Below are positions 34,905-42,999 of a stretch of DNA of 64,000 nt, one piece after another (position 1 is the first letter of the stretch; each line of letters starts with the position of its first letter). The stretch comes from UM-FILTER-49-7 sp964599895 (lineage in GTDB: Bacteria; Acidobacteriota; Holophagae; Thermotomaculales; Thermotomaculaceae): contig CAZRHT010000005.1 in NCBI GenBank assembly GCA_964599895.1, forward strand, positions 8,138-72,137, written 5' to 3'. The translations under genes and the position numbers were made by a program. The notes under the pieces were generated by a model. It worked only from the letters and a program-made list of their open reading frames with translations. It was not told where the DNA came from and ran no database searches.

Positions 34905-36109
34905 TTTTTGAGCTCCTCCAAAAGGATCTGATGACCCATTTTATCGCGTTTTGTTTCCAGATAGTGAAGATTTGCGGGGTTGGGCTGCATTTCAATAGAG
35001 ACTCTTTCCAAAACAGATAAGCCATAGCCCTTCAGGGCAATGATCTTGGTGGGATTGTTGGTGAGCAGTCGAAGTTTTCGAATTCCCAGATCAAGAAGAA
35101 TCTGGGCACCTATTCCATAGTCCCTGATATCGGGTTTGAATCCCAGTTTGCAATTGGCTTCGACGGTGTCGTGGCCCTGATCCTGAAGCTGATAGGCCAG
35201 AATTTTGTTCTTAAGGCCAATACCCCGACCTTCATGGGGAAGATAGACGACCACTCCACCTTCCTGCCCGATCTTCTGCAGGGCCGCGGTTAGCTGGTCT
35301 CCACAATCACATCGCATTGAACCCAGAACATCTCCGGTTTTACATTCGGAGTGCATTCGGACAAGGGTAGGGTCATCCGCGTTGAAATCTCCTTTCACAA
35401 TGGCCAGATAATCTTTCTCATCCAGGTCACAATTGTAATAAATCAGCTTAAAATTCCCGTAACGGGAAGGGAAATCTACAGTTGCTACCCGATGCACCAA
35501 CTTTTCATAACGACTCCTGTAAGCGATCAGGTCGGCTATGGTCACAATAGGTATCTGCATTTTTTCTGACATTTCTGTCAGCTGGGGAAGCCTTGCCATT
35601 GTGCCATCTTCATTCATGATTTCGCAGAGTACCCCTGAGGGAGTCAGACCGGAAAGCCTTGCCAGATCCACAGATGCTTCGGTGTGGCCGGCCCGCTTCA
35701 GCACTCCGCCCTTTTTTGCCACAAGGGGGAAAACATGCCCTGGACGGGCCAGATCTTCCGGTTTAGCGGCTGAATTTACAATGACCTCAATCGTGCGGGC
35801 TCTGTCTGAAGCGGAAATTCCGGTCGTAGTACCGAAGACCGCATCCACGCTTTCGGTGAAGGCAGTTGAGTGACGGGCAGTATTCTTCTGAACCATGGGT
35901 TCAAGAGCCAACTCCTGTGCCCGCTCCGCTGTGACAGCAACACAGATGAGACCGCGGGCATTTTGTGCCATAAAATTGATTGCTTCGGGAGTTATCTTGT
36001 CCGAGGCGACGATAAAATCACCCTCGTTTTCACGGTTCTCATCATCCACAACAATCAGAAAACCACCTTCCCGGAAACGGGTCAGCGCGTCTTCAATGGG
36101 AATAATCAT
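34901..36109 (-). CDS. ribBA: Bifunctional dihydroxybutanone phosphate synthase / GTP cyclohydrolase II
   Basis: A 402-residue fusion. The N-terminal RibB half (about 1-200) shows DDENRENEGDF, ARGLICVA and RAGHTEASVDL; it makes dihydroxybutanone phosphate from ribulose 5-phosphate. The C-terminal RibA half (about 205-402) has the zinc site CKTGDVLGSMRCDCGDQL and LPHEGRGIGL; it opens GTP. Both active sites look intact. Overlaps of four bases on each side place it in a tight riboflavin operon. Confidence 0.97.
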   Translation of the reverse strand: MIIPIEDALTRFREGGFLIVVDDENRENEGDFIVASDKITPEAINFMAQNARGLICVAVTAERAQELALEPMVQKNTARHSTAFTESVDAVFGTTTGISASDRARTIEVIVNSAAKPEDLARPGHVFPLVAKKGGVLKRAGHTEASVDLARLSGLTPSGVLCEIMNEDGTMARLPQLTEMSEKMQIPIVTIADLIAYRSRYEKLVHRVATVDFPSRYGNFKLIYYNCDLDEKDYLAIVKGDFNADDPTLVRMHSECKTGDVLGSMRCDCGDQLTAALQKIGQEGGVVVYLPHEGRGIGLKNKILAYQLQDQGHDTVEANCKLGFKPDIRDYGIGAQILLDLGIRKLRLLTNNPTKIIALKGYGLSVLERVSIEMQPNPANLHYLETKRDKMGHQILLEELKK

Positions 36110-36699
36110 TCTGACTCCTTTTGAAATTGATAAAGATATTTACCAATGATATCGGTTTCAATGTTCACAGTATCTCCCTTCTTAAGAGTATGGAGGTTCG
36201 TTGCATTCAGTGTGAAGGGAATGACTGAAACGGTTACAATCAACCCTGATTTACGGGCGATGGTAAGGGACACACCATTCACGCAGATGGAACCATGAAG
36301 AACGGTTAGAATCGCCCACTCTTGCGGCAAACGAATATCAAGGAGGCAAGTCTCTTGCCTTCGTATGATTCGGGTGACGGTGGCAACGGAATCTACATGA
36401 CCCTGAACCAGATGTCCCCCCAGGCGTGCGTTGACCCTCAGTGCACGTTCAAGATTGACTATTGTCTTGGTCTTCCAGTGCTTTACTGTTGTCTTGCTCA
36501 AAGTTTCGGCTGCAGCATAAACGGAAAACCCGGTGCTGGAACAACCAATTACGGTCTGGCACACGCCATCCACAGCCACACTGTTGTCCACGGACAGGTC
36601 ATCAAGAATATCGTGGCACGTGATTTCGATTTCAATGCCACCCGCTCGTTTTCTGAGGGTTTGGATTTTGCCTGTTTCCTCTATAATTCCCGTAAACAT
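36106..36699 (-). CDS. ribE: Riboflavin synthase alpha chain
   Basis: A 197-residue protein with two lumazine-binding repeats: MFTGIIEETGKI with VDNSVAVDGVCQTV in the first, and GGHLVQGHVDSVATV with GSICVNGVSLTIA in the second. It dismutates two lumazines to riboflavin. It overlaps ribD by 19 bases and ribBA by four. Also called ribC in some species. Confidence 0.96.
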   Translation of the reverse strand: MFTGIIEETGKIQTLRKRAGGIEIEITCHDILDDLSVDNSVAVDGVCQTVIGCSSTGFSVYAAAETLSKTTVKHWKTKTIVNLERALRVNARLGGHLVQGHVDSVATVTRIIRRQETCLLDIRLPQEWAILTVLHGSICVNGVSLTIARKSGLIVTVSVIPFTLNATNLHTLKKGDTVNIETDIIGKYLYQFQKESE

Positions 36700-37718
36700 A
36701 TTTTTGCATCCTGTCCTGAAAGGCGAATTGCTTCTGCCATAGTTCTGCCCCGCATGCGAAAGAGCGGGATTCCATCGCCGAGAATGATGGGTGCTACATA
36801 TATCAGGAACTCATTCACCAGTCCCTGCTCAGTAAACGCGCCAAAAATTTCTGCACCACCTTCTACCAGAAGGGATGTCAGACCCATTGTAGCAAAAGAC
36901 TTGAGTACTGGGGTAAGTTCCGGCCCACTATCTTCCAGCAGCTGAACGCCCATGCTCTCCAACTTAACTGTCTTTTCATCGGTCATTGCATCGGGAGCAG
37001 TAACCAGAATGGTGCCGTTTGTGAAAACATTGGATTCCGGCGGGAGGTTTCCCGAACTGTTCAGGACAATGTTCAAAGGATTGCGACCCTTCACCATGCG
37101 GACAGAAAGCTGCGGATTATCAGCCCGAACGGTACCGGCTCCGACCAGAACGGCATCCATCTGGCTCCTGAGGCGATGTACTTCAGCGCGTGACTGGGAA
37201 TTTGATATCCATTTGCCGTTTCCGGTAGTATCGGCAATAAAACCATCCAGTGTGATAGCGGCCTTCAAAATGACATAGGGTCGTCCCGTTGACACGAAGT
37301 GAATAAAAAATCGGTTCAATTTTCTGGCTTCTGCTTCCAGATGACCAACGCTTACTTCTATGCCAGCTTCTGCCAGCTTGCGAATCCCCTGCCCGTTCAC
37401 TTCTGGATTGGGATCTTTCATGGCAACGAAAACTCGTTTCACCTTTTCCCGAATGAGACGGTCCGCACATGGTGGGGTCTTCCCAAAGTGAGAACACGGC
37501 TCCATTGTTACGTATATGTCGGCGTCGATCGCAGGCTCCGTTGCGTTGTTGATGGCCTCTATTTCCGCATGGGGGCCCCCGAAGTGATGATGATACCCTT
37601 CACCGATAATGCGGCCTTTTTTTGCGATGACGCAACCAACCATCGGATTTGGCGAAACAAAACCCAGGCCCCGTTTTGCCAGGGTCAATGCACGTTGCAT
37701 GAATTCAATTCGAAACAT
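36681..37718 (-). CDS. ribD: Bifunctional riboflavin deaminase/reductase
   Basis: A 345-residue RibD. The N-terminal deaminase has the zinc site in HAEIEAINNA and PCSHFGKTPPC; the C-terminal reductase contains LKAAITLDGFIAD and a GGAEIFGAF NADPH loop. These carry out two successive steps after GTP opening. A GGAGG ribosome site precedes the ATG. First gene of the operon; a promoter is visible just upstream, but no FMN riboswitch is present. Confidence 0.96.
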   Translation of the reverse strand: MFRIEFMQRALTLAKRGLGFVSPNPMVGCVIAKKGRIIGEGYHHHFGGPHAEIEAINNATEPAIDADIYVTMEPCSHFGKTPPCADRLIREKVKRVFVAMKDPNPEVNGQGIRKLAEAGIEVSVGHLEAEARKLNRFFIHFVSTGRPYVILKAAITLDGFIADTTGNGKWISNSQSRAEVHRLRSQMDAVLVGAGTVRADNPQLSVRMVKGRNPLNIVLNSSGNLPPESNVFTNGTILVTAPDAMTDEKTVKLESMGVQLLEDSGPELTPVLKSFATMGLTSLLVEGGAEIFGAFTEQGLVNEFLIYVAPIILGDGIPLFRMRGRTMAEAIRLSGQDAKICLREL

Positions 37719-37737
37719 TCAATTCCTCCACCGGAAT

Positions 37738-37766
37738 ATTGTAGGAGAGAATGACAAATCGTGCAA
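37738..37766 (-). promoter_or_regulatory. Promoter of the riboflavin operon
   Basis: On the minus strand TTGCAC (37766-37761) and TACAAT (37743-37738), 17 bases apart. The leader is very short, about 15 bases, leaving no room for a riboswitch. Confidence 0.55.
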
Positions 37767-37781
37767 TGAAATAGCACTTCC

Positions 37782-37813
37782 AAAAAAAAAGGCCGGGATT
37801 ATTCCCGGCCTTT
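37782..37813 (-). terminator. Terminator of the amino-acid binding protein gene
   Basis: An 11-base-pair stem centred on GGCCGGGA/TCCCGGCC with AAA/TTT extension, followed on the minus strand by nine T residues. It lies just downstream of the stop at 37834 and just upstream of the riboflavin promoter. Confidence 0.9.
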
Positions 37814-37833
37814 CATTTTTACAGGAAAGCAGA

Positions 37834-39018
37834 TTATTTTACTTTCAGTACGGAGTCCTTAATCTGAGCTACGTCCTCGTCGGTCAGGAGGGTGTATTTC
37901 AGATCGCCGTTTTCTTCAAAGCCACGGACGCGGAATATCTTTGGATACTGAACCACATCTCCGTAACGGTCAAAGGTGATGTCTCCGGAGACGCCCTTGA
38001 ATTGCTTGACCTGCTGGAGGCGACGGAGAATATCATCGGGACGCGAGCTCTTGGAGAAAGCTTTGGCGGCGATGGTAATTGCATCGTATCCATGGGCAGC
38101 ATATACGCCTGGTGTTTTTCCGCAGATGTCCACATAGTCACCAACGAAAGCACGGGTTTTTTCATCGGTGGCCTTCGGGTTGAATGGGGCTTTTGCGAAA
38201 ATCACGCCCACAGCGGCTTCGCCGGTTGATTTCAGAAAATCTTCCCTTGAACCAGAAGACGTAACAAAAATATAAGCTTTTGATTTGACTTCGTGGAGGG
38301 CTTTCAAAAGTTGAGCGGAATCTTCAGGGTAACCGGCAATCAAGACTGCTTCGGGAGCCAGTGCATTGATTTTCTCGGCAATGGCGAGAAAATCTGAATA
38401 GGTGGAATCCGGGGAATAGCGGATTACTTCGGGAATATTCATTGCCTGGGTTCCCCTGGCAATCCGTATGATTTCATTTGAAATGCCATATCCGTATTCA
38501 TTCTTGATGGCTACGGGGACAAATTTGCGAATAAACAACTGGTTGAACATCGTGTCAGAAATGCGGCGCGCTTCAATCGTGTCGGAAGGATACACGCGAA
38601 ATGTATAGTCGTTTCCCTGCTTTGTGAGGCGGGGGCTGGAGGATGTGGGCGAAATCAGTGGAACTTCATATTTCTGTGCCAAAGGGGCAAGGGAAAGTGT
38701 GACTTCGCTTGAAACTGCGCCCACAACAACACGGACGCCTTTCTCCCGTACCAGTCGAATATATGCTTCAGTGCCTTTATCCGGCAGCCCCAGTGAATCT
38801 TCAAAGAAGACTTCAACCGGTTTGTTCCGGATGCCACCGTTGGCATTGAGATGTTTAACTCCAACTTTGATCGCACACTGAATGTCCTTTCCAATTGATG
38901 CCAGTGGCCCGGATAGCGGTAAGATCGCACCGATTTTCACTGTTTTCTCTCCGGAACATCCGGTCATCATCATCATGGAAACTGTGATAAATCCTATGAA
39001 TACCAGCAGTTTTTTCAT
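37834..39018 (-). CDS. Branched-chain amino-acid type ABC-transporter binding lipoprotein
   Basis: A 394-residue periplasmic-binding protein of the LivJ/LivK (peripla_BP_6) family. It has a lipobox (MTGC, Cys21), then VKIGAILPLSGPLASIGKDI, the usual opening, followed by VVGAVSSEVTLSLAPLAQKY and PLISPTSSSPRLT. No permease or ATPase genes of the transporter are adjacent, so it could be an orphan binding protein or work with a distant transporter. It has its own terminator and stands divergent from the hydrogenase operon. Confidence 0.9.
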   Translation of the reverse strand: MKKLLVFIGFITVSMMMMTGCSGEKTVKIGAILPLSGPLASIGKDIQCAIKVGVKHLNANGGIRNKPVEVFFEDSLGLPDKGTEAYIRLVREKGVRVVVGAVSSEVTLSLAPLAQKYEVPLISPTSSSPRLTKQGNDYTFRVYPSDTIEARRISDTMFNQLFIRKFVPVAIKNEYGYGISNEIIRIARGTQAMNIPEVIRYSPDSTYSDFLAIAEKINALAPEAVLIAGYPEDSAQLLKALHEVKSKAYIFVTSSGSREDFLKSTGEAAVGVIFAKAPFNPKATDEKTRAFVGDYVDICGKTPGVYAAHGYDAITIAAKAFSKSSRPDDILRRLQQVKQFKGVSGDITFDRYGDVVQYPKIFRVRGFEENGDLKYTLLTDEDVAQIKDSVLKVK

Positions 39019-39108
39019 AGAGCCTCCCCCGATTAAAATGGTTCTTCAACAGGAATGAACATAGCAAATTCCCCTGGGAAAGTCAAAGAAAGGATGACGA
39101 AATAAAAA

Positions 39109-39173
39109 AAGTGAAATAAATCACTTGCCAAGGAAACAAAATGTGTTAATTTGCAAAGTGTAATCTTTCACAA
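39109..39173 (+). promoter_or_regulatory. Hydrogenase-operon promoter with two Rex/ArsR-like palindromes
   Basis: A dyad AAGTGA-N6-TCACTT (39109-39126) and a second, weaker AAGTGT-N6-TCACAA (39156-39173) flank a possible -35 TTGCCA (39125-39130) and -10 TAATTT (39147-39152). The GTGA-N6-TCAC geometry matches that of the NADH-sensing regulator Rex (TTGTGA-N6-TCACAA). Autoregulation by the ArsR-type gene that follows is equally possible. Confidence 0.4.
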
Positions 39174-39188
39174 GGGTGGTGAGGGAGA

Positions 39189-39479
39189 ATGAAAGAAAAT
39201 CTGATCCAGAAAATGAAGGCATTATCCAACGAGTGCAGAGTTGACCTCATGCTGATATTAGCAAAGGCCGAGGAACCGATGTGCGTCGGGAAACTGGCAG
39301 CAGCCATCGGGCTTGCTGAGGCTCGGATTTCCAGAGCGCTTCAAATCCTCTCTTATGCCGGATTGATTGTGGCAAAGCGCGAGGGAGCTCGCGTTTTTTA
39401 CAATCTGAATGCAGATGACTGCGTGGCGATGTCGTTGAGCAAATGCCTGGTCGGTGCGGTGGAATTTCCCCCAAAATAG
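39189..39479 (+). CDS. ArsR-family transcriptional regulator
   Basis: A 96-residue winged-helix regulator: KMKALSNECRVDLMLILAKA, then GKLAAAIGLAEARISRALQI as the recognition helix and YAGLIVAKREGARVFYNLNA as the wing. The EPMCVGKL segment is the place of the metal-binding ELCVCDL motif in ArsR, but has only one Cys there; others are Cys14-region NECR and a C-terminal DDC...SKC. A redox or metal response is therefore possible. It is the first gene of the hydrogenase operon, 15 bases before hydC, so it probably regulates the operon. Confidence 0.85.
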   Translation: MKENLIQKMKALSNECRVDLMLILAKAEEPMCVGKLAAAIGLAEARISRALQILSYAGLIVAKREGARVFYNLNADDCVAMSLSKCLVGAVEFPPK

Positions 39480-39494
39480 AAACCCAAAGAAATT

Positions 39495-40025
39495 ATGAAA
39501 AAGGATGGTGAGATGACAACAGGAACACAGGCGGCAATTGATGAGCTGCATGAAATCCTCCTCAAGCATGGGAAGGATCGGACTGAGTTGCTGCCGATAC
39601 TGGTTGATGTCAACAATTATTTCGGTCACATTGACAGTAACGCAATCGTTGAAGTGAGTCGATACACGAATGTCCCCATAGGAGAAATCCATGGGGTCAT
39701 TACGTTTTATTCATTCCTTGGCCAGAAGAAGCGAGGAAAGACAGTTATTCGTCTCTGTCGGACAATCAGTTGTGATATGGCTGGCAAAGAGCAGATTGTG
39801 CGCGTGCTGGAAAAGGAATTGGGCATCCGTTTTGGTGAAACCACTGAGGATGGAATGTTCAGCCTGGAATATACAAACTGTATCGGAATGTGCAGCAATC
39901 CTCCGGCCATGCTGATCAACGACCAGGCATACGGAGATCTTACTCCTGAGCGGGTTGTTGAGATCCTGAGTTCATTTAAGCTCTCGGAGTATCAGGATAT
40001 GTTCGGGTATGGGGGTGTGGAATGA
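39495..40025 (+). CDS. hydC: NuoE-like subunit of NAD-linked [FeFe] hydrogenase
   Basis: A 176-residue thioredoxin-like [2Fe-2S] protein of the NuoE/HydC family. Ligands are CRTISC (C-x4-C) and CIGMC (C-x3-C), the family spacing. It passes electrons between the flavin subunit and the hydrogenase subunit. The ATG at 39495 is the longest start; the ATG at 39513 has a better ribosome site (AAGGA). It overlaps the next gene by four bases. Confidence 0.9.
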   Translation: MKKDGEMTTGTQAAIDELHEILLKHGKDRTELLPILVDVNNYFGHIDSNAIVEVSRYTNVPIGEIHGVITFYSFLGQKKRGKTVIRLCRTISCDMAGKEQIVRVLEKELGIRFGETTEDGMFSLEYTNCIGMCSNPPAMLINDQAYGDLTPERVVEILSSFKLSEYQDMFGYGGVE

Positions 40026-41191
40026 AAGACGGAAAGAAGAAGATCCTGTTTGGCGAATTTGTGACAGGTGCCGGCATTTCCAGGGCACTTGAAATGGGTG
40101 CGGGAAAAGTTGTGGAGGAGGTTAAGTCTTCCAATCTGAGGGGCCGTGGCGGCGCCGGTTTTCCTACCGGTTTAAAGTGGTTTTTGACTGCACAGCAGAA
40201 ATCTGATGAAAAATTTGTAATCTGTAACGCAGATGAGGGAGAACCGGGAACTTTTAAAGACAGACTCCTGTTGATGGAACAACCCGAGAAAATGCTGGAG
40301 GGGATGACAATTGCCGGATTTGCTATTGGGGCATCCAGTGGGTTTATTTACCTCAGAGGCGAATACATTTATCTGAGAAAAGGTTTGGAAAATGCTATTG
40401 CTTCCTTGAAGAAGAATAATTTTCTGGGCAAGAACATTATGGGTAGCGATTTTTCGTTTGATGTGGAAATTCGTCTCGGAGCAGGCGCTTATGTGTGTGG
40501 AGAAGAATTCGCTTTGATTTCGTCCATGAATGGCTATCGGGGCGAGCCCAGAAACAAACCGCCATATCCCAGTGAGACAGGATACCGAGACAAGCCGACG
40601 GTTGTAAACAATGTGGAAACTCTCTGCTATATTCCCTACATTTTAACGAAGGGGGCAGAGTGGTTCAAGGAACACGGAACCCAGGCCTCCACCGGGACTA
40701 AACTCTTTTCAGTTTCGGGAGACGTAAAACATCCGGGAGTATATGAATTGGAGTTGGGAATCACAGTCAATCAACTGCTTACCGAAGTGGGCGGTGAAGG
40801 TGCAAAATCTGTGCAGGTTGGCGGAGCCTCCGGTTTGAACGTGGCCGAAAAGGATTTTGATAAGCCGATTTGCTTTGAGGGATTACCCCCGGGTGGCTCC
40901 ATCATTGTTTTCAACCACAAGCGGGATATGCTTCATGTGCTCAAGAACTTCATGGAGTTTTTTGTGGAGGAGTCCTGTGGACAGTGTACACCCTGTCGGG
41001 AAGGAAACTACCGGCTGTTGGAAGGAGTAGAGATGCTCGAGAAAGGGGAGTGTTCGGTTCGGTATCTGAAAGAACTCGAGGCTCTCTGTGACGTTATGAA
41101 AGACTCGTCCAAGTGTGGACTTGGTCAGACTTCTCCCAATGCGTTTCTGTCCATTGTTGAAAATTTTAAAACTGAAATTCTATACCGGTGA
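40022..41191 (+). CDS. hydB: NuoF-like flavin subunit of NAD-linked [FeFe] hydrogenase
   Basis: A 389-residue FMN and NAD binding subunit. LRGRGGAGFPTGLKW binds NADH and FMN, NADEGEPGTFKDR and GAYVCGEE are family motifs, and SCGQCTPCREG with a later KCGLGQ ligates one [4Fe-4S] cluster. It lacks the N-terminal [2Fe-2S] domain and the C-terminal two-cluster ferredoxin domain of the long HydB of bifurcating hydrogenases such as Thermotoga. The reduced form suggests a simpler NAD-linked enzyme, though this does not rule out bifurcation. Confidence 0.92.
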   Translation: MKDGKKKILFGEFVTGAGISRALEMGAGKVVEEVKSSNLRGRGGAGFPTGLKWFLTAQQKSDEKFVICNADEGEPGTFKDRLLLMEQPEKMLEGMTIAGFAIGASSGFIYLRGEYIYLRKGLENAIASLKKNNFLGKNIMGSDFSFDVEIRLGAGAYVCGEEFALISSMNGYRGEPRNKPPYPSETGYRDKPTVVNNVETLCYIPYILTKGAEWFKEHGTQASTGTKLFSVSGDVKHPGVYELELGITVNQLLTEVGGEGAKSVQVGGASGLNVAEKDFDKPICFEGLPPGGSIIVFNHKRDMLHVLKNFMEFFVEESCGQCTPCREGNYRLLEGVEMLEKGECSVRYLKELEALCDVMKDSSKCGLGQTSPNAFLSIVENFKTEILYR

Positions 41192-41199
41192 GGATTGAC

Positions 41200-42999
41200 A
41201 TGAGTGAAATGATTCCTGTTCAAATTGACGATATTAAGTGCGAAGTGGAAAAAGGAACTACCATCCTTCAGGCGTGCAAGTGCGCGGGACTGAGGATACC
41301 AACGTTGTGCCACCACCCGGACCTGGAAGTGGCAGGCATTTGCAGAATATGCGTTGTGGAGGTAGAAGGAATGAGCGGCCTCCAGGCTGCCTGCGCTTTC
41401 CCGATTCGACAAGCGATTCAAGTTCATACCAATTCTCCCCGGGTGCGCCGCGCCCGCAGAGTGAATCTTGACCTGATGCTTTCTGAGCATTATGGAGATT
41501 GCTACACTTGCGTTCGCAATGGAACGTGTGAACTTCAGGAACTGGCCAGAGAATATGGTGTGGACCGATACAGATATCCCAGTACTACAACTCCCAAATT
41601 CAAAATTGACCGGTCCACTTCCATCGTGAGAGATCAGAACAAATGCATTTCCTGCAAGCGATGCATCCGTACATGTATTGATCTTCAGCAGGTTTCGGCA
41701 TTGGAAACAGCAAACAAAGGCCATGACGTCTTGATTCAAACAGCCTTTGATAAACCCATCTCTGATGTGGTATGCATCAATTGTGGTCAGTGCATTAATC
41801 GTTGCCCCACCGGTGCCCTTCGATCTAACATGCCGAACGAACTGATTTGGCAGGCAATCGATGATCCGGAAAAGCATGTGATCATCCAGACGGCCCCCAG
41901 CCCGCGTGCTGCAATTGGTGAAGAATTTGACTATGAGCCGGGAACATCGGTAACGAAAAAACTCAATGCTGCCCTTCGCAGGGTGGGATTTGACAGGGTA
42001 TTTGACACGAATTTCACGGCGGATCTCACCATCATGGAGGAGGGAACAGAGCTGTTGACGCGGTTGAAGAAGGCACTGGTGGATGGCGATTCTTCGGTCA
42101 AAGTCCCAATGTTTACCTCCTGTTCCCCGGGTTGGGTGAAGTATGCTGAGCACTACTATCCCGAATTTCTGGACCATCTGTCCACGTGCAAGAGCCCGCA
42201 GCAGATGTTCGGAGCAATTTTGAAAACCTACTACGCGAAAAAAATGGGAATAGATCCCGAGAAAATGGTGGTTGTCGCATTGATGCCCTGTGTAGCAAAG
42301 AAATTTGAATGTAACCGCCCGGAAATGATGGACAGCGGCTGCAAAGATGTGGACTTTGGCCTCACTACCAGGGAGATGGCAGTGATGATTAAAGAAGCCG
42401 GGATCCATCTGAAGGACATGCCGGACGAAGATTTCGACCATCCCCTCGGACTGGGTTCCGGGGCGGGTTTGATTTTCGGTGCAACAGGTGGTGTAATGGA
42501 AGCTGCTATTCGCAGCGTGTACGAAATTGTGACCGGAAGGGAAGTGCCGTTCAAGGGTCTTGAGATTACCCCAGTTCGTGGAATGGAAGGGCTTCGGGAC
42601 GCCGCACTGACCATTGAGGACCCCCTTCCCGAGTACCAATGGCTGGAGGGTGTGACATTGAAAGTGGCTGTTGCCCATGGAACCGCTAATGCCAAGGTAT
42701 TGATGGAAAAGCTGAAAAAGGGAGACTTGGACTATCATTTTGTTGAAGTGATGGCTTGTCCCGGAGGCTGTCTTGGCGGTGGGGGTCAACCGATTCCAAC
42801 ATCTCCGGAAATCAGAGCTGCGAGAGCCCGTGCAATCTATGCGGAGGACCACCAGCTTGTTTTAAGAAAATCCCACGAAAATTCTGAAGTCATTCAGTTG
42901 TACGCGGACTTCCTGGGAGAACCCCTGGGTCATTTGTCACATAAATTGCTGCATACCCACTATACCCCGAGGGGGCGGTTCTTTCTGGAGGGAGTTTGA
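41200..42999 (+). CDS. hydA: [FeFe] hydrogenase catalytic subunit
   Basis: A 599-residue [FeFe] hydrogenase. N-terminal [2Fe-2S] domain (CHHP...CRIC), then the His-Cys3 [4Fe-4S] domain (HYGDCYTCVRNGTCEL), two [4Fe-4S] sites (CISCKRCIRTC, CINCGQCINRC), then the H-cluster domain. H-cluster motifs are TSCSPGW (L1), MPCVAKKFE (L2) and EVMACPGGCLGGGGQP (L3). In L1 the second residue of the usual TSCCPGW is Ser, replacing the Cys that relays protons to the cluster; the four cluster cysteines are present. ATG at 41200 is preferred (GTGAGG upstream) to the GTG at 41188 that overlaps hydB. It makes or consumes H2 with NADH and perhaps ferredoxin. Confidence 0.95.
   Translation: MSEMIPVQIDDIKCEVEKGTTILQACKCAGLRIPTLCHHPDLEVAGICRICVVEVEGMSGLQAACAFPIRQAIQVHTNSPRVRRARRVNLDLMLSEHYGDCYTCVRNGTCELQELAREYGVDRYRYPSTTTPKFKIDRSTSIVRDQNKCISCKRCIRTCIDLQQVSALETANKGHDVLIQTAFDKPISDVVCINCGQCINRCPTGALRSNMPNELIWQAIDDPEKHVIIQTAPSPRAAIGEEFDYEPGTSVTKKLNAALRRVGFDRVFDTNFTADLTIMEEGTELLTRLKKALVDGDSSVKVPMFTSCSPGWVKYAEHYYPEFLDHLSTCKSPQQMFGAILKTYYAKKMGIDPEKMVVVALMPCVAKKFECNRPEMMDSGCKDVDFGLTTREMAVMIKEAGIHLKDMPDEDFDHPLGLGSGAGLIFGATGGVMEAAIRSVYEIVTGREVPFKGLEITPVRGMEGLRDAALTIEDPLPEYQWLEGVTLKVAVAHGTANAKVLMEKLKKGDLDYHFVEVMACPGGCLGGGGQPIPTSPEIRAARARAIYAEDHQLVLRKSHENSEVIQLYADFLGEPLGHLSHKLLHTHYTPRGRFFLEGV

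Noticed and set aside
37719..37834. FMN riboswitch before ribD
   Set aside because: The gap is only about 115 bases, is filled by a terminator and a promoter, and none of the conserved FMN-aptamer sequence is present.
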